From Lutjanus erythropterus (Eukaryota; Chordata; Actinopteri; Lutjaniformes; Lutjanidae): a stretch of 64,000 nt of DNA. Location: NCBI GenBank assembly GCA_020091685.1, contig CM034608.1, positions 827,967-891,966 on the forward strand. Reading direction: 5' to 3'. Under the pieces are notes generated by a model. That model saw only the letters and a program-made list of their open reading frames with translations. It was not told the DNA's origin and made no database searches. Each line of letters starts with the position of its first letter. Positions within the stretch are counted from its first letter, which is position 1. Positions 1-13,600 of this stretch are shown piece by piece. Position numbers and translations under genes: made by a program.

Positions 1-683
1 TTTTTTTGGATAGTTTAACCCATTAACCCCTCATGCTTAGTGCCTACTGTACAAGCCTGTATGTGTTATGATCTGGGTTTGCTTCAGTTGCTCAGGTCGA
101 GGTTCAGCAATGTTATGTGTCCAAAAAATTAGATCAGCTCACTACATGAATATATTGAATATGCTCATTCAGTATATTCAGGTAGTGAGCTGGTTTTTCC
201 AACAATATAATTTGACCCATTCTTTTATTTCTGGGGGTTTCATTGTTTTCCAGCATTGTTTTTGAGTATTGTTGTAACAGCTGTGAGACTCCAGCCATAA
301 CAACTGAGAATTCTTCTCTTGACATGTTATGCACGTGAGATCTGCCTCCCACTAAACACAGTCTTGGAAGAAACATTCTTATGCCTTCGGGTTCTATGTA
401 TGGAACTCAAACCAAAACATGACATGACATGACTTGGGTTTGAACAGAACCATGACTTCTGTGTACTGTTACACTGCATCTATGTACATCTATGTATCTA
501 TATATCTATATATAGATCTATGGACACAGCCTCCCATTGTTTTGTATTGTAAATTCCCCTAAGCTATGTTTTCTTGTCTCTGTTGTGTATAAATATATCA
601 TATTTAATAACAGTATAATAATTTATAATACAACTACTATGTGAGCATTATGCCTTTATTTTTCTTGAAGACTCATTACTGTA
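1..683. other. slc38a9 intron, no gene seen
   Basis: This is most likely intron upstream of the first visible slc38a9 exon. I see no exon with matching splice sites and no recognisable protein. A short low-complexity TATC/TATA-rich stretch lies near 484-530. The short open frames here look like chance. Confidence 0.6.
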
Positions 684-691
684 TCTGTGAG

Positions 692-1731
692 CAGTGGTGG
701 ACAGTAGTGAAGTACATTTACTTGAGTACTGTACTTAAGTACATTTTTTGAGTATCTGTCCTTTACTTGAGTATTTGTTTTTTTGGAAACTTCTGACTTT
801 CACTCCACTACATTTCAAAGACAAATATTGTACTTTTGACTCCACTACATTTGTAGGAAGGTTGTTGTTACTTTTCGACTAAGCTTTGAAGTCAGCTGTT
901 GGTGTTTTTTTCTTTTCTAAAATGCAGTTGGTCACATGCTGTGTTCCTCACAAAAGGAAACCAATCACAGTAGCTCCTCTCAAATGGGATTGATGTAATA
1001 GTGGAAATACATCATCCAGGCGCTCTCTGTAACATGAACAAGCAAGCTCTCCCTCTGTCATTCAAACAAAAAGCGGTAATGGTGATGGCAGGAGAAAGAC
1101 AAAATTAAATCTCAAGATGTTATTATAATTATTCATTATTCCAGGTAGCTTTTAAAGTTGGATTGTTTTTATCGGGGTGAAAAATACCACATAATTCATG
1201 TATATACTGCCTCTGAAGACAGAAAGAAATCTCAGTTATTTAACAGACTTGGAGAACTCCTTACAGTTGGCTTCAATCTAATTTTATGATATGATTTTAA
1301 TACAGTTGCATCAGAAAATGACAATAGCTGTCCTTTTAGATTTTGATTGTATTTCTATGCTGAAGTTTTTATAGGCTTTATAGGCTTATTAGGGTTTCTA
1401 TAGACTTTGTGTAGCAGAGTGGTTCTACAAGCATCAGTGCATCATCAGGTGGTTTCAGAGAGTTACAAGCTTCTGTAAATGCATCATGAAAACAATACAG
1501 CATGTACTGATATTAGAAAATGTACTTTGTAATTTGTACTTTTGAATACTTAAGTATTATTAAAAAACATGTACTTCTGAATACTTAAGTATTGTTAAAA
1601 CCGAGTACTCTAGTACTTTAACTCAAGTAAAATTTTGACTGAGCAACTTTCACTTGTAGCTGAGTAATATTTGACCAGGAGTATCTATACTTTGACTCAA
1701 GTACTGGGGTTGAGTACTTTGTCCACCACTG
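692..1731. mobile_element. Non-autonomous hAT-like transposon with 8-bp TSD
   Basis: The left end starts CAGTGGTGGACAG and the right end finishes TTTGTCCACCACTG, giving inverted termini of about 12 bp (CAGTGGTGGACA). The element is flanked by a perfect direct repeat TCTGTGAG at 684-691 and 1732-1739, the 8-bp duplication typical of hAT transposons. The interior has no long open frame and is rich in 'gagtactt/aagtact' motifs next to both ends, a pattern common in fish hAT MITEs. It sits in an slc38a9 intron and ends 39 bp before the exon starting at 1771. The boundaries are read directly; the superfamily is inferred from TSD length and the CA..TG ends. Confidence 0.88.
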
Positions 1732-1770
1732 TCTGTGAGGGCTTCATCTTTCTGTCTTTTTTCCCTTCAG

Positions 1771-1889
1771 AGTCCTCCAAACCATGTGATCCCCCGGCCT
1801 GAGGAGATCTACATCTACAGCCCACTGGGTACAGCTTTCAAGGTGACTGGCACCGACCCCTCCTCTAAAAACCCCAGTATCATCACCAT
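1771..1889 (+). CDS. slc38a9: slc38a9 exon: end of cytosolic N-domain and start of TM1
   Basis: The acceptor is a strong pyrimidine tract ending ttcccttcag and the donor is gtaagc at 1890. It encodes [20 protein letters not shown] and onward to KNPSIIT. The exon starts at phase 0 and ends at phase 2. The [12 protein letters not shown] segment is a hallmark of SLC38A9 just before the first helix. A hAT-like transposon ends only 39 bp upstream. Confidence 0.95.
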
Positions 1890-4800
1890 GTAAGCCTCTC
1901 ATCATCAGTCAGTAAACCAGCCTGCACATGTTCTAGTCAGACTTTGGTGAATGTGTTTGACTGCTTTGATTATTCCATTGCTTTTCTCTCCTCACAGATT
2001 TGCTATATGGAACACAATGATGGGCACATCTATACTGAGCATACCCTGGGGTATAAAGCAGGTAATTTGCTTTGTTTCATGTACTTCAAGTCCTTGGCTC
2101 ATTCAAAGCCACATCTAAAATGACCAGTTTCATATTGACCTCAGTTATTCTTGAAATGCAGAGTTTGCAGTATGCATGCACATTAAATTTGCCTTACAGG
2201 ACAAAAAGTGAGAACTGAATAGTCAGTGTGTCTGTTCCTTTAGGCTGGTTTCACTCTGGGGATCCTCATCCTCATCTTCACAGGCCTGCTGATGCTCTAC
2301 TGCTGTTACATCGTCCTCAAATCACCAAAGGCAATACGTGAGTCCAGCAACACTTTGATTTACCATATATTCTTCTGCTAATGATGTGTACAAAGTTATC
2401 GTTACCAGTGCTGGGCAAGTTACTGAAAATTAGTAACTAGTTACAGTTAATAGTTACTGCTCTCAAAAAGTAACTCAATTACTAATTGACCCACTGCATT
2501 ATAAAAGTAACTTGTTATGAGGAAAAGTAACTTTTGCACTACTCTTTTTGTTTCATTACCTTTATTAATGCACACATTATTTTAGTGTTGCTGTGGCACA
2601 GTGTGAGACAAAACAACTCAAATATCATCTAATCAGTATGATCAAAAACATATCTATTGTGTTGGTCCACAACTTACTTTTCATAAGATGAAAAGTAAGT
2701 TGTGGACCAATACAACACAATAGATATGTTTAAAAACTTTTGATATATGTGGTACATTTATTGTAGCCTCAACATGCCTTCAAATCATTAGGTTAATGAT
2801 TCAATGATTGGTTTTATGCATCAGCAAATCACCAACATGTGTAATTAGACCAGGATATATTTGCTTTCACTTTACAGTTGTCTATCACAGTCAGATAGAA
2901 ATGACGGGTGCCTCTGAAACTTATGGTCACAAGACAAAGAATCTGCACAGTTGCCTAGAAACCGGAGCTGGGTGTACTTACCCATCAACTCTTCTTACCC
3001 CACTCTCCCCATGTAGTGTATTACCATCACTCCATAACTCAAAAACATAATTCATTGGATGAACGTATTTTAATCATGTCACCTATATTCCATCTAACCA
3101 AACTAAGTACAGTCTGTAAATGTTGATTATATAATTTGAACACCACATAGATTTGTTGGGGATATGTGATGTGAATATTTACATCCAATTAATCTGCACT
3201 TTGTCAAATTAAAATATTTATACTCACTTAGTCTAGTCAAATTAAGTTATGTTTAGTTTATATTGGTCAAATACTAAAATTCAGACTTGTTGTATGAACT
3301 AGTGTAGGTTTTGTCTGTTATACTAATGTCAGTCTTGTTGAGTGAACTAATATAGGTTTTATCTCTTATATTAATATCAATTTTGTTGTTTTGATGTTGG
3401 TTTCATTGCTAGTTCTAGTAAGCATTCATTTTAAATTAAGGTCCACTAACATACAAAACAGGACAACATGTAATACCATTTTATGTTATTTAACATTTGA
3501 CTTAACATACAGCTGCTAAAACCACTGTTCTTCTCAGCTTTCTCCCATTTAACCATCTCCTGCTAAACTATCCTTTAGTTATCATATTAGCACCAACCTA
3601 CAGGCCTCAGTGTATCCTCATGCCACCTGAGAATGCAAGCCAACAGTCCTAAATGCAACCACACTATTCTGAGGGATGGCTGATACAACCTCTAAAGCTA
3701 GAGACTGAGAGGATTAAATGGGCTGAATAAATAACAGGTGCATTCAGCACAGTCCATCCACAGCAATGCATGTAGAAGACTACAGAACTTCCAAAATAGT
3801 CTTGCAACATGTGTGCACTTCTGTCATTTCAGGTTTAAAATTTTTCATCCTACAATTTTTTGAGCTACAAAGGCATGTAGAATGTTTTGCCGACCATATA
3901 GTTGCAGCACATTAAGCCTTAAAACAATTTTTCAGGATTTGTGCATGACTTCTGTCATTTCAAGCTTTAAAACTCAGAGTGCAACAATAAATCAATAAGG
4001 ATCAATATATTGATTCAATGATTTGACAGCTTTTTACTGGGAAAACTGAACTACAAGTCCAAAAGAACGAGTTTAACAGCTCTTTATATCTTTATCTATC
4101 TATATCTTTATTATTAAAAAGAATAGATTGTTTTTCATTTAAATGTTTGGAAGAGCTCAATAATTGTCAAATCCTATTTTAATTGTATTTTGTGAGCTGA
4201 TGTACTGTAAATTGTGTTAAAATGGGCATATGATATTGTCTCATATCGAACACAAGCCCCTGTATTGAATTTGTATCACAGCAGACGTTGTGATATCAGC
4301 AAACATTGTATGTTTACCAAAGAATTAATATAAAATTGTATTGTGATGAAACACCCATGATTTACACCCATAATACAAATGCAATAAAACACTGGAACCT
4401 ACAAAATATTCTTGGTCCATCATAAAAACAAAGTTTACAGATAATTCAGAAAGATGACTGCATGACTGCAACAATATGCACATATGAACATGGTTCAAAC
4501 AACACATCAGTCCAAATAACAATGTACAAGCAATGACATTGTTCCCCAAACCACTGAGGACCTCCACACCTTCAATCAGGACACCAATGTCCTTTGGGTC
4601 ATCTCCAGGCACTGCACCCTCCTTCTGCATGACGATGACTCCCATCACAGTTTGCTACATGAAACTACAGGCCTCAGTGTCTCTGTTCTGTGAAACAGGA
4701 CATGACAATAAATACATTTTAGACAAAGTGTGGCGAGAGACTGGAGGCAAGACAAAGTTAAATATGCTGATTGCTGGTCATAAAATTGTTAAACATAACA

Positions 4801-7800
4801 TGAAAAAATTCATAAAGAAGTCACACAGTTGGATATGTACAGAAGTAATGGGAACCCATTAAGCAATCTGATAAAAGAACTCTACAGTCTTGGTAGCAAA
4901 CTGCAAGGTTTGCAAAAGTTTTGAGCATGGTTATCGTGTGGTAGACCAGTGATTTCCAACCTCAAGGACCCCCAAATTGATGCACATCAGGCCATGGACC
5001 CCTATTTGATAACACGTAGTCTCAGGGATCCCAATTTGATAAGATTTAGTTATTCCATAACTGTATGGATTGGCAGATTAATGAACAGAATAGTCATCCT
5101 CTCACTGAGCTAAATCCTAGTCAATGAAATAACAGTGATATTAAAATATTACGCATTTTTCTGGGGAACCCTGGAAGCCCCTCAATGACCACCAGGGCCT
5201 CAGAAGCCCAAAAGGCAATGAAGTACTTAACATCTACACAAGATACTTATTTTTATTATGTATTTCTGGGAAAAAGTGAAATTACAATATAATTGTATTA
5301 CAATATAAGTACGTACAGTGAGACTGTTGCTCACGGTTCGTACACCTTTTCCAAAGTCAAATTCAAGCACCTTTCAAGGATTTTCAAGGTGTTTTTCCAC
5401 ACTTTTTCAGCACCTTATAGCTGTGGTAATTTAAATATTTATGTTAGTGCTGTCAATTGATTTTAATTAGGATGAATCACATGACTGCTGTAGTTAGTTG
5501 CGATTAATTGTATTGGTTCAAAATCTACCTTAAAGGGATATTTTTCAGGTGTTTAAAATGTAATTCAAATGTAACTTTATTAAATCAAATACATTAACCA
5601 CAAATATTGTCCAGAAACCCTCAAAGGCACTGCATTTTGGCATAAAAATATGCTCAATAATATGCTCAATATGCTCATAAAAAAATGCTCAAATAATGAC
5701 ATGACAAACCCGAATCCATCAGGCACAGATGAGCATATTGACCTGCTCAATTTTACATTAGGGCCAAAACGCACTAAAAGCTACAATAGAAAAGTCAGTT
5801 GAAGCTTCTATGGTTCATTGCAGGCTTCAGATTTAAAATTCCAACAGCACAGAACCAGCAGTATTTTAGGAAAAGGGCACTATTTGTATGTATCTATATA
5901 TATGTATATGTATAATTTCTTTAATAAAATATTGTCCTCTGAGGAGAAAAATCCTCACCTTTATTCAGCTCAGTCTATATAATGATGAAATGGTGTGTGA
6001 TGTTTATGTTTTTGTTTTAAGACAACAGGATGATTTGCATCAGTGTCACTCTGACAGTTTACATCAGTGAGGATGTTTTAGACCAGCCTTTCTCAAAGTG
6101 GTCTGTGAGTTTGCTGGTCAAATACATTTTAAAAATTAATTTCATATTTTTAACTTTTACGTGTTTCTCAAACAGTTTACCACACTAAGCTATGTAAATT
6201 CAGTGTAAATTCAAATTGTGTCAGTAATGAGGGTGACCGTTTTTTTTACGGCTGTTTTGCGACACTGTCTCATAGCATAGTTACGCAGGTGTACGTTTTA
6301 CGATTTTGTGTCAAAAATCATAAGCGCGGTCAACTGAAAATATGGATCGGTGGCTCCTTGTGAAACTTGGCATGAATGCGGACAGCCCAGCACTAAAGTG
6401 AAGAGCAAATACCACAGAGACTACATCTAATTTGGATTTTTTTGGACTGGAGATGAGGAGGACCCCAAACCACACTATGTTTTGTGCTATGAATCGCTGG
6501 TGAACAAGGCTATGAAACCTGCTAAACTCAAGTGGCATTTTGAAACAAAACACAAGGATTATGTGGGCAAACCGACTGCATTTTTTGAGAGAAAACGTGA
6601 TAAACTAAAGAAACACATGATGAAGGCGGCCACACAGTTTTTTGCTCCAGGGGAAAATGCAAAGGCTACAGAGGCATCATACAGGGTATCCCTGCTGATT
6701 GCAAACACAGGAAAACCTCAGTCAGTAGTTGAGAATTTAGTCAAACCAGCTGCCAAGGTTATGGCCAATATATTGTTTGGGGGGGAAAGCAAGCGCTGGA
6801 ATTAAGAGAGTGTCTCTTTCCAATGACACTGTCCAGCAGTGAATAACTGCTATGGCTGAAAATGTGCAAAATCAGCTGATGACACATTTACGCCAGAGCC
6901 AGTTTTTTCACACTGCAACTGGACGAGTCAACTGATATCGGGAATTAGGCAAAGCTGCTGTGTTTTGTAAGGTACATTTATAATGGTGGTGTGCTGAATG
7001 AATTTCTTTTCTGTCGCTCCCTGCCGACCAACACAACACGAGCAGCTATTTTTGACTTTCATTGTGCAGAATAATCTCAACTGGTCAAGATGTGTTGGTA
7101 TTTGCACAGACAGTGCAACTGCCGTGAATGGAAAACAAAAGGGACTGGCAGCACATGTAAATGCAGTGGCACCTTTCGCTACAGCAACACACTGTTGCCT
7201 TTGTGGAGAACAGCTGGCTGTGAAAAAAATACCACTATGCCTCATATCAGTACTGGATGAGTCTGTGAAAATTGTGAATGCAATCAAAAACAAAGTTCCG
7301 AACACATGTCTTTTTAAAGCTCTGTGTGAAGAAATGGGAAGCAAACACACAAAACTTCTTTTTCATACTGAAGTTTGCTGGCTATCACGTGGGAAAGTTC
7401 TCACCCGTCTATTTGAACTGCGTAATGAGGTGATGTTATTTCTGCATCATACTGATTTACTGTATGACAGAATGCATCATTTCCAGTGGTTCACAAAGTT
7501 GGCATACCTGGCTGATGTTTTCAGTACTCTTAACGCTTTGACCTTAGTGCTGCAAGGAAAAGCCATCACCATCTTGAATGTGCAGGACAAAATTAACACC
7601 TCAAGACACCTCAAGATGGAACTATGGTGTGCCCTTCTAGATTGCCAGGAATTTGACTGTTTCCCAAGACTGTTTCCCAACTTGTGGATTTTCTCCTCGA
7701 TGCTGAAGAGCTGGATGGTAGCACAGTTGCAGCCTTCAAGGAACATCTGGAAGGACTTCACTCTCAGCTCGGAAGATATTTCCCAGAACTAGATGCAGGC

Positions 7801-10605
7801 TTTGAGTGGATCAGGAATCCATTTGGGGACAAAACACACATTGAACACATCAGTTTCAAGCTCCCACAAAGACAGGTTGACACCCTTGTGGACATTGCAT
7901 CTGATGGGACACTGAGGACCACTTTCAGAGACAAAAGCTTGACAGACTTTTGCGTCCACATCCAGCCTGAGCACCCTGAGCTGGCTGACTCTGAAACTGT
8001 TGATGCTGTTTCCAACCACCTACAGCTGTGAAGTTGGATTTTCCACACTTGTTGCTCTGAAAACAAAGCAGTGTAACCAGATCAATGTGGACCACGATAT
8101 GAGACTAAAACTCTCCAGTTTGGAGCCAGACATTTACTGACGTCTCAGCACAAGCAGCACCATTCCTCTCATTAAGATGGCAACAGAGACAGTGAGTGAG
8201 TAAGCAATGTTGTTTGTAAAGCTGCCATTATTAAGCTGTAATTTGTAAATAATGCTGGAATAATAAACAGATCTATTGGTTTTGGATATTTGGGGAGTCA
8301 GGTGGTTTGTGTTTTTTTTGTGTTGTCTGAAAAAGTTTGAGAAACACTGCATTGGAGTGACATGAATAAAGTTAATTCATCTGAATTTTTGCTTGATTCA
8401 TGTACAACAAACAAGAATGAATCATTTAATGAACATAGACACAAATAATCCATTTAATGCAAACATATTTATATTTTGTTGATCAATCACATGCCCTAGT
8501 TCATTTTTTGAGTGCACAGTATTAATTATTTGGTGTATGATGACGTTAAACATGCTAGCTGTGCAGTATGAAATTATGCCATCATTATGTCATGCATGAT
8601 GACGCATCACAGAACCTCATATGTGCCCCAGTTACACAGCACAGTAAAACATTAGCATTCTCCATGTGAGGATGAAGGCTGGGAACAAATAAAGCCAATT
8701 GCCCTGAGAAAGTGCGCTGTAACAGTCCAACAAAGAGCTCTCCTGCTCTGACAGAAAAAAGGGAGAGCAGAGCCCATAAACAAATCACCAGATATCACAA
8801 ATCACTCAGTACAGAGTGAGTCACAGAAAAAACGAGACATCTCACAAGTGAAATGCTTATGAAAGAGTAGAAGAAGACTAAGAAGCTACTGTCATTGCTC
8901 TGTGCAAAACCAGTTAAGATTAAATTATTCTACTGTCATGGCAAAGTGGCGCTCTGTGTGCACAGGTGTGCCAAACAAACAAGCAAGCTAATGTCAGCTA
9001 ACAGTAACTTTCACATGAACTTACAAAGTGACTCACCATCCATGTGCGTTGTCAGGTGTCTGATTAAAATCTGATGAGGTTGATCCACAATCTTTTTCAT
9101 CTGTTTCATGACTAATTGTACTCATTTCTTGAAACAAGACAAACTGCACTGGGAGGAAGTGTAATTCTGTCACACATTAGCAGAATAATATATTTGTAGT
9201 GTGCTTCAATTTTTGGAACAGGGAGGGATGTATGGATTTTGGTGACCCCATGACCTTTGACAAAGCTCTGTTATAAAGGCTTTATTTTAGCTCCTCTTAT
9301 GCAACTGTTATTTCAGCCACCCAGTATAATGATGACTGTGAAAGTAACAACTAACTGTGGAAATGATTAGCCCTTGAAAATCAGCCCTCTGCTGGGCAGT
9401 TTATTATTTGTGGAGGTTCCACGAACCAGCAGTAAGGGAATGCTGTGCTATTTTGTATTAATGGGGTCTAAGTATATTTCACCAATACTATCTTCAGTTA
9501 ACACCAGACTGATACATCAGTCTGTGATGTGATCAACATCTACCATATCAAGCTTGCTTGTATTTTCTCAGTATTACATACTTAACATGTCACAAAATTT
9601 GGCATTCACCTCCAGTAAGCTCTCCTGATATAGAGACACTAGATGCAAAGCCATCATAATTTTGAATAATTAGTCACATTTACACATTTCCTCCAATGAC
9701 AAGAAAAATGAACACATACAGTATATTTTCTATTGACCTGAAGAAATACATCAATAACTAGAGGCAGCTGGAGTAGCTTAATGCTTGATGCCTGATGTAC
9801 TTTATATGATATTAAAGTTGATATTCTATAATGGTTACATTTGGACATAAACACAGATTTGCTGTCAGTGATTTCAATATTAGCAGGTACTGCTGGTATG
9901 CACAATCAGTGTGTCCTGCTGATTTACAAATCTAAATTCATCATAAGAATATATTTGCACTTGCAGTGTGCTTTGCAGTATTGTCATAGGAATTCTGGTG
10001 AAAGTCTCATGATGATTATTATTTTATGATAATTTATTATGAAGAAATAATGTTGCTCATGCTATGGGCATGTAGTCATCTGATACTGCCATCAGGTGGT
10101 CTTATGATGGTACCACACACACCCCACCTACAGAGGGCAGCATGTGTTCATGGAATTCTTCCAAAACACCAGAAATTTGTATTTCTGACTCTGGAAATTT
10201 TGTTTGACTTTGATCATTTCAGATCATTTCAGAGAAATGTGACTCATGCATGCTAATTAACAGATAATATTGTAGCATTTCATCACACAGAAGATCAATG
10301 CTGTGTTTCTGTCATTGGACAGTGGGTGTACAGCCTGTCAGCTGTTCGGTGGATAATATGACACTGCAATCCACATTCTCTATTAAATACATGTGTATTT
10401 ACTGTGGTTTAAATAAGAAAATAGTTAAATCAAAAGAGAAAGCTATTTAGTCATTATCTACTCACCCTCATGTCGACTGAGGGTCAGGTTTATTTTGTTA
10501 CTGGTGTAATCCAAGTCTCCTAAAGCCCCGACATTCTGTTTGCACACTGTCAAGTCACACACACACACGCACACACACACACGCACACACACACACACAC
10601 ACACA

Positions 10606-10637
<32 letters not shown>

Positions 10638-13600
10638 GATGCAGACACACAGATGCAGACACAGACACACACACACACACACACACACACACATTTCAGA
10701 CAGGATGTGCAGGTGAACATGGCTCCAAGATAAGGCTCTATAGTGAAGATTCAGGCTAGAAATGTGGTGTCAATAACAGTTTTTCAGTCAGCTTGGCCTG
10801 TCAGGGCTTTAGGCGACTCCAGCAGTGTTTTGCAAACTTTAAAACTAAACCCGACCTTCCATGAGGATGAGTAGATAATGACTGATTTTTCGTTTTGGGG
10901 TGAACTATCCCTTTAAATACTGTCTATGATTTTAAACTGGATGTACAGTTGAAGATCTTGTAAGCTCCTGTGTAAACCAAGCAGAAACTTGGTGGAAGCC
11001 AATGCAGAAAGACCTGTTATAGCAGTGCTACTGACAGTCACTAGATGTTGGCTTGTGTATCCACTGTGTGAAGGGAAACAGCCTGTTCTCCCGTCAATAC
11101 CACCACTGTAATTCTAGACTTTAAACCAGCACCAGTGGGTGACGTCACACCTTCCAGTGTCTATCTGTATATACAGAGCTGCCACAACTTTCAAGTGATT
11201 TGCCAACAATCGAAAGAGAAATGACATGACCCTGCTGTACACAGTACAGCCACAATGCAAAGATCAGCTCACAGCCCAGAGTTCCTCCTGGGGGTTTGCA
11301 TGTAAATCTCTCGCTGCGACTTCATTTGTTATTGTACAGCTGTGAACAGAGCCACAACAGAGATGAACAAAAACATGCACTGAATGCAATTCTGCAAAAA
11401 AAGAATAAATACATGAAAGTAGCTTAATTGGAATATCCAAACAGAACACTATGAAAGTATTATTTTTTATCCCAAAAGCAAGAGTGAAAAGTGACAAACA
11501 GACAAGAAATGTTCAAACAAATTAATAAATAAAAATTTCCTGCAAAAATGTTAGTACTGGCATCTATTTTAGCACATTAGTCTTTCTGTTTGTTAGGAAA
11601 GGAGAGTATTGTTTTTTGATTTACTATTATGTGATCCAATGAGTCAAATGAAATAATCATCAGTTGGTGGCTCTTCCTCCATTGTTGAGTTTAGTTCATG
11701 CATTAGGCTTTTTTTTTAGCCATTCCTGATCATATTATATGTTAATCACATGTCCGTCTGCAGATGTAATGCCATGAATCACTTCAGCACTTGTGAATGA
11801 GGTGAAAAACATTCACTGAGATTAGCTTTAGCTCAGACTTGCACTCCCTGACCCTGTCTGAGGCTGGAGCAGATCTTGGCAGTGTGCACTGCAGGAGGGT
11901 GTCTCAGTTTTCCCAAGCATACAAACACATGCATATTAAAACAGCTCCTGAGAGCCCAGAAACACTGTGCCTTTGGTTTAATGCTGGACCAATATGGGTT
12001 TTTCAGTGGCTGATGCTAAAATTTAGAAAGCAGGGGGAATGAGAGCCAAGTTATAATGCTGATATCAAAACAAAGAAAAGCCACATGTAATTCAGTTATT
12101 ATATTTATATTGCAATCTATTATATATGGTAATCTTAGCCACTAATATGTTTTAGATGGAATTTGTATATATTTGTGAAATAGAGAAATACATTGGGATT
12201 TCTGAACTTAACTGGTATTAACGGGAGACTTGGTCATTCAGCTGCATTATTCTATACCAGTAATTCCCAAAGTGTGAGCCGCGGCCTCCTAGTGGGCTGT
12301 GAAGGCTCTGCAGGTGGGCCCTGAGAGGTCATGAAAAGTAAAGGAATAAATTTAAAAAAAAAAGGGTCTTACAGGTGTACCACTGTGTTTAGTGACCCAT
12401 CACATAAACTCTGGAGCATATTTTATATCTCATCACTGCTTCGATTAGTCTCATGTATTGATCCCGAGTTGTGAGTAAAGATGTGGGAGGGCTGCAGAGA
12501 ATTTTCAGATTTCAAACAGGGCTGTGGCAATCTAAAGTATAGGAATGGCTGTTCTATAATTATAACATCTTATATATTGACATTAGTCAACAGTTTTAGA
12601 TCAGATTTGTAGTCATTTAGGATGACAGCAGACACATGTTAACATTTAGAAATGACAATGGTGACTGAGCACATTCAGACAAACATTTACAGCAGGATGC
12701 ATGATGAGAGTTATCGTACAGAACTCCAGGCTCACTTTTTCATCACCTTCACAAAATTCACAAGCGGGAACACTAACATTGTTCCACAGCAGCCACATTG
12801 ACAATTCTGCCCAAACAAGTGTCTGTATTTTATATATTTTTTGTCCATCAGCCTCGTGAATGATTATGTCAAAATACCAGACAATCAGCTGAGGGATTAA
12901 TTGGTCTATCTAAATTGGCCAAGTCTGAAAGTGAACTAATTTAAACGGCTGCATTTATTAAAGGAGTTTTCACGTGTCTCTAGTGACACATGTAGGGAAC
13001 TATAGTTGAGTCCCTTCACATGCTTGTAACTTTGACGTTTTACGAAAGCACCAGATTCTCACTGCTCTGTTCTTTCTCTTTGTTCTGTCCAGCCTACGTG
13101 GACACTTCTGACTGGGAATTCCCTGATGTTTGTCGGTACTACTTTGGCAAGTTTGGCCAGTGGTCCAGCTTGGTTTTCTCGATGGTGTCGCTTATTGGAG
13201 CCATGGTGGTTTACTGGGTCCTCATGTCCAATTTCCTCTACAACACGGGACAGTTTATCTACAGTAAGTCACAGACAGGAGATATCACACAATTCTGTAG
13301 TTCTGGTTGGCTGGTTACTTAAAGACAACTCAGTACTTTAAAGGCAACACACATCAGTGGTGTTTGACATGCACCTTGGTCACTTCTCTCTGTACAGTGA
13401 GTCTGGTGTGCACTTCAGTCGTCAAATGACTTGACACTGATGGCTTACATGTTGAGCTTTTCATTCCAACGTCTACCTCACCACGTGCTCTTCACTGAGC
13501 CCATTGTCATGTTATGTAGTGCATTATGACTTTGAAGGTTTAGTTAGTAAAACAGAGCTCTTCAGTAACATTTAGTCATGGTTAGAGTGGTCAACGTGAA

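Noticed and set aside
6928-7761. Minus-strand frames opposite the hAT transposase
   Set aside because: Antisense shadows of the transposase relic, which shows recognisable motifs only on the plus strand.
6076-8357. An 8-bp target duplication for the Buster-like hAT
   Set aside because: The flanking octamers ttttagac and cattggag do not match, so I do not claim one.
10458-10694. Minus-strand frame of alternating Cys-Val
   Set aside because: It is a translated CA microsatellite, not a gene.
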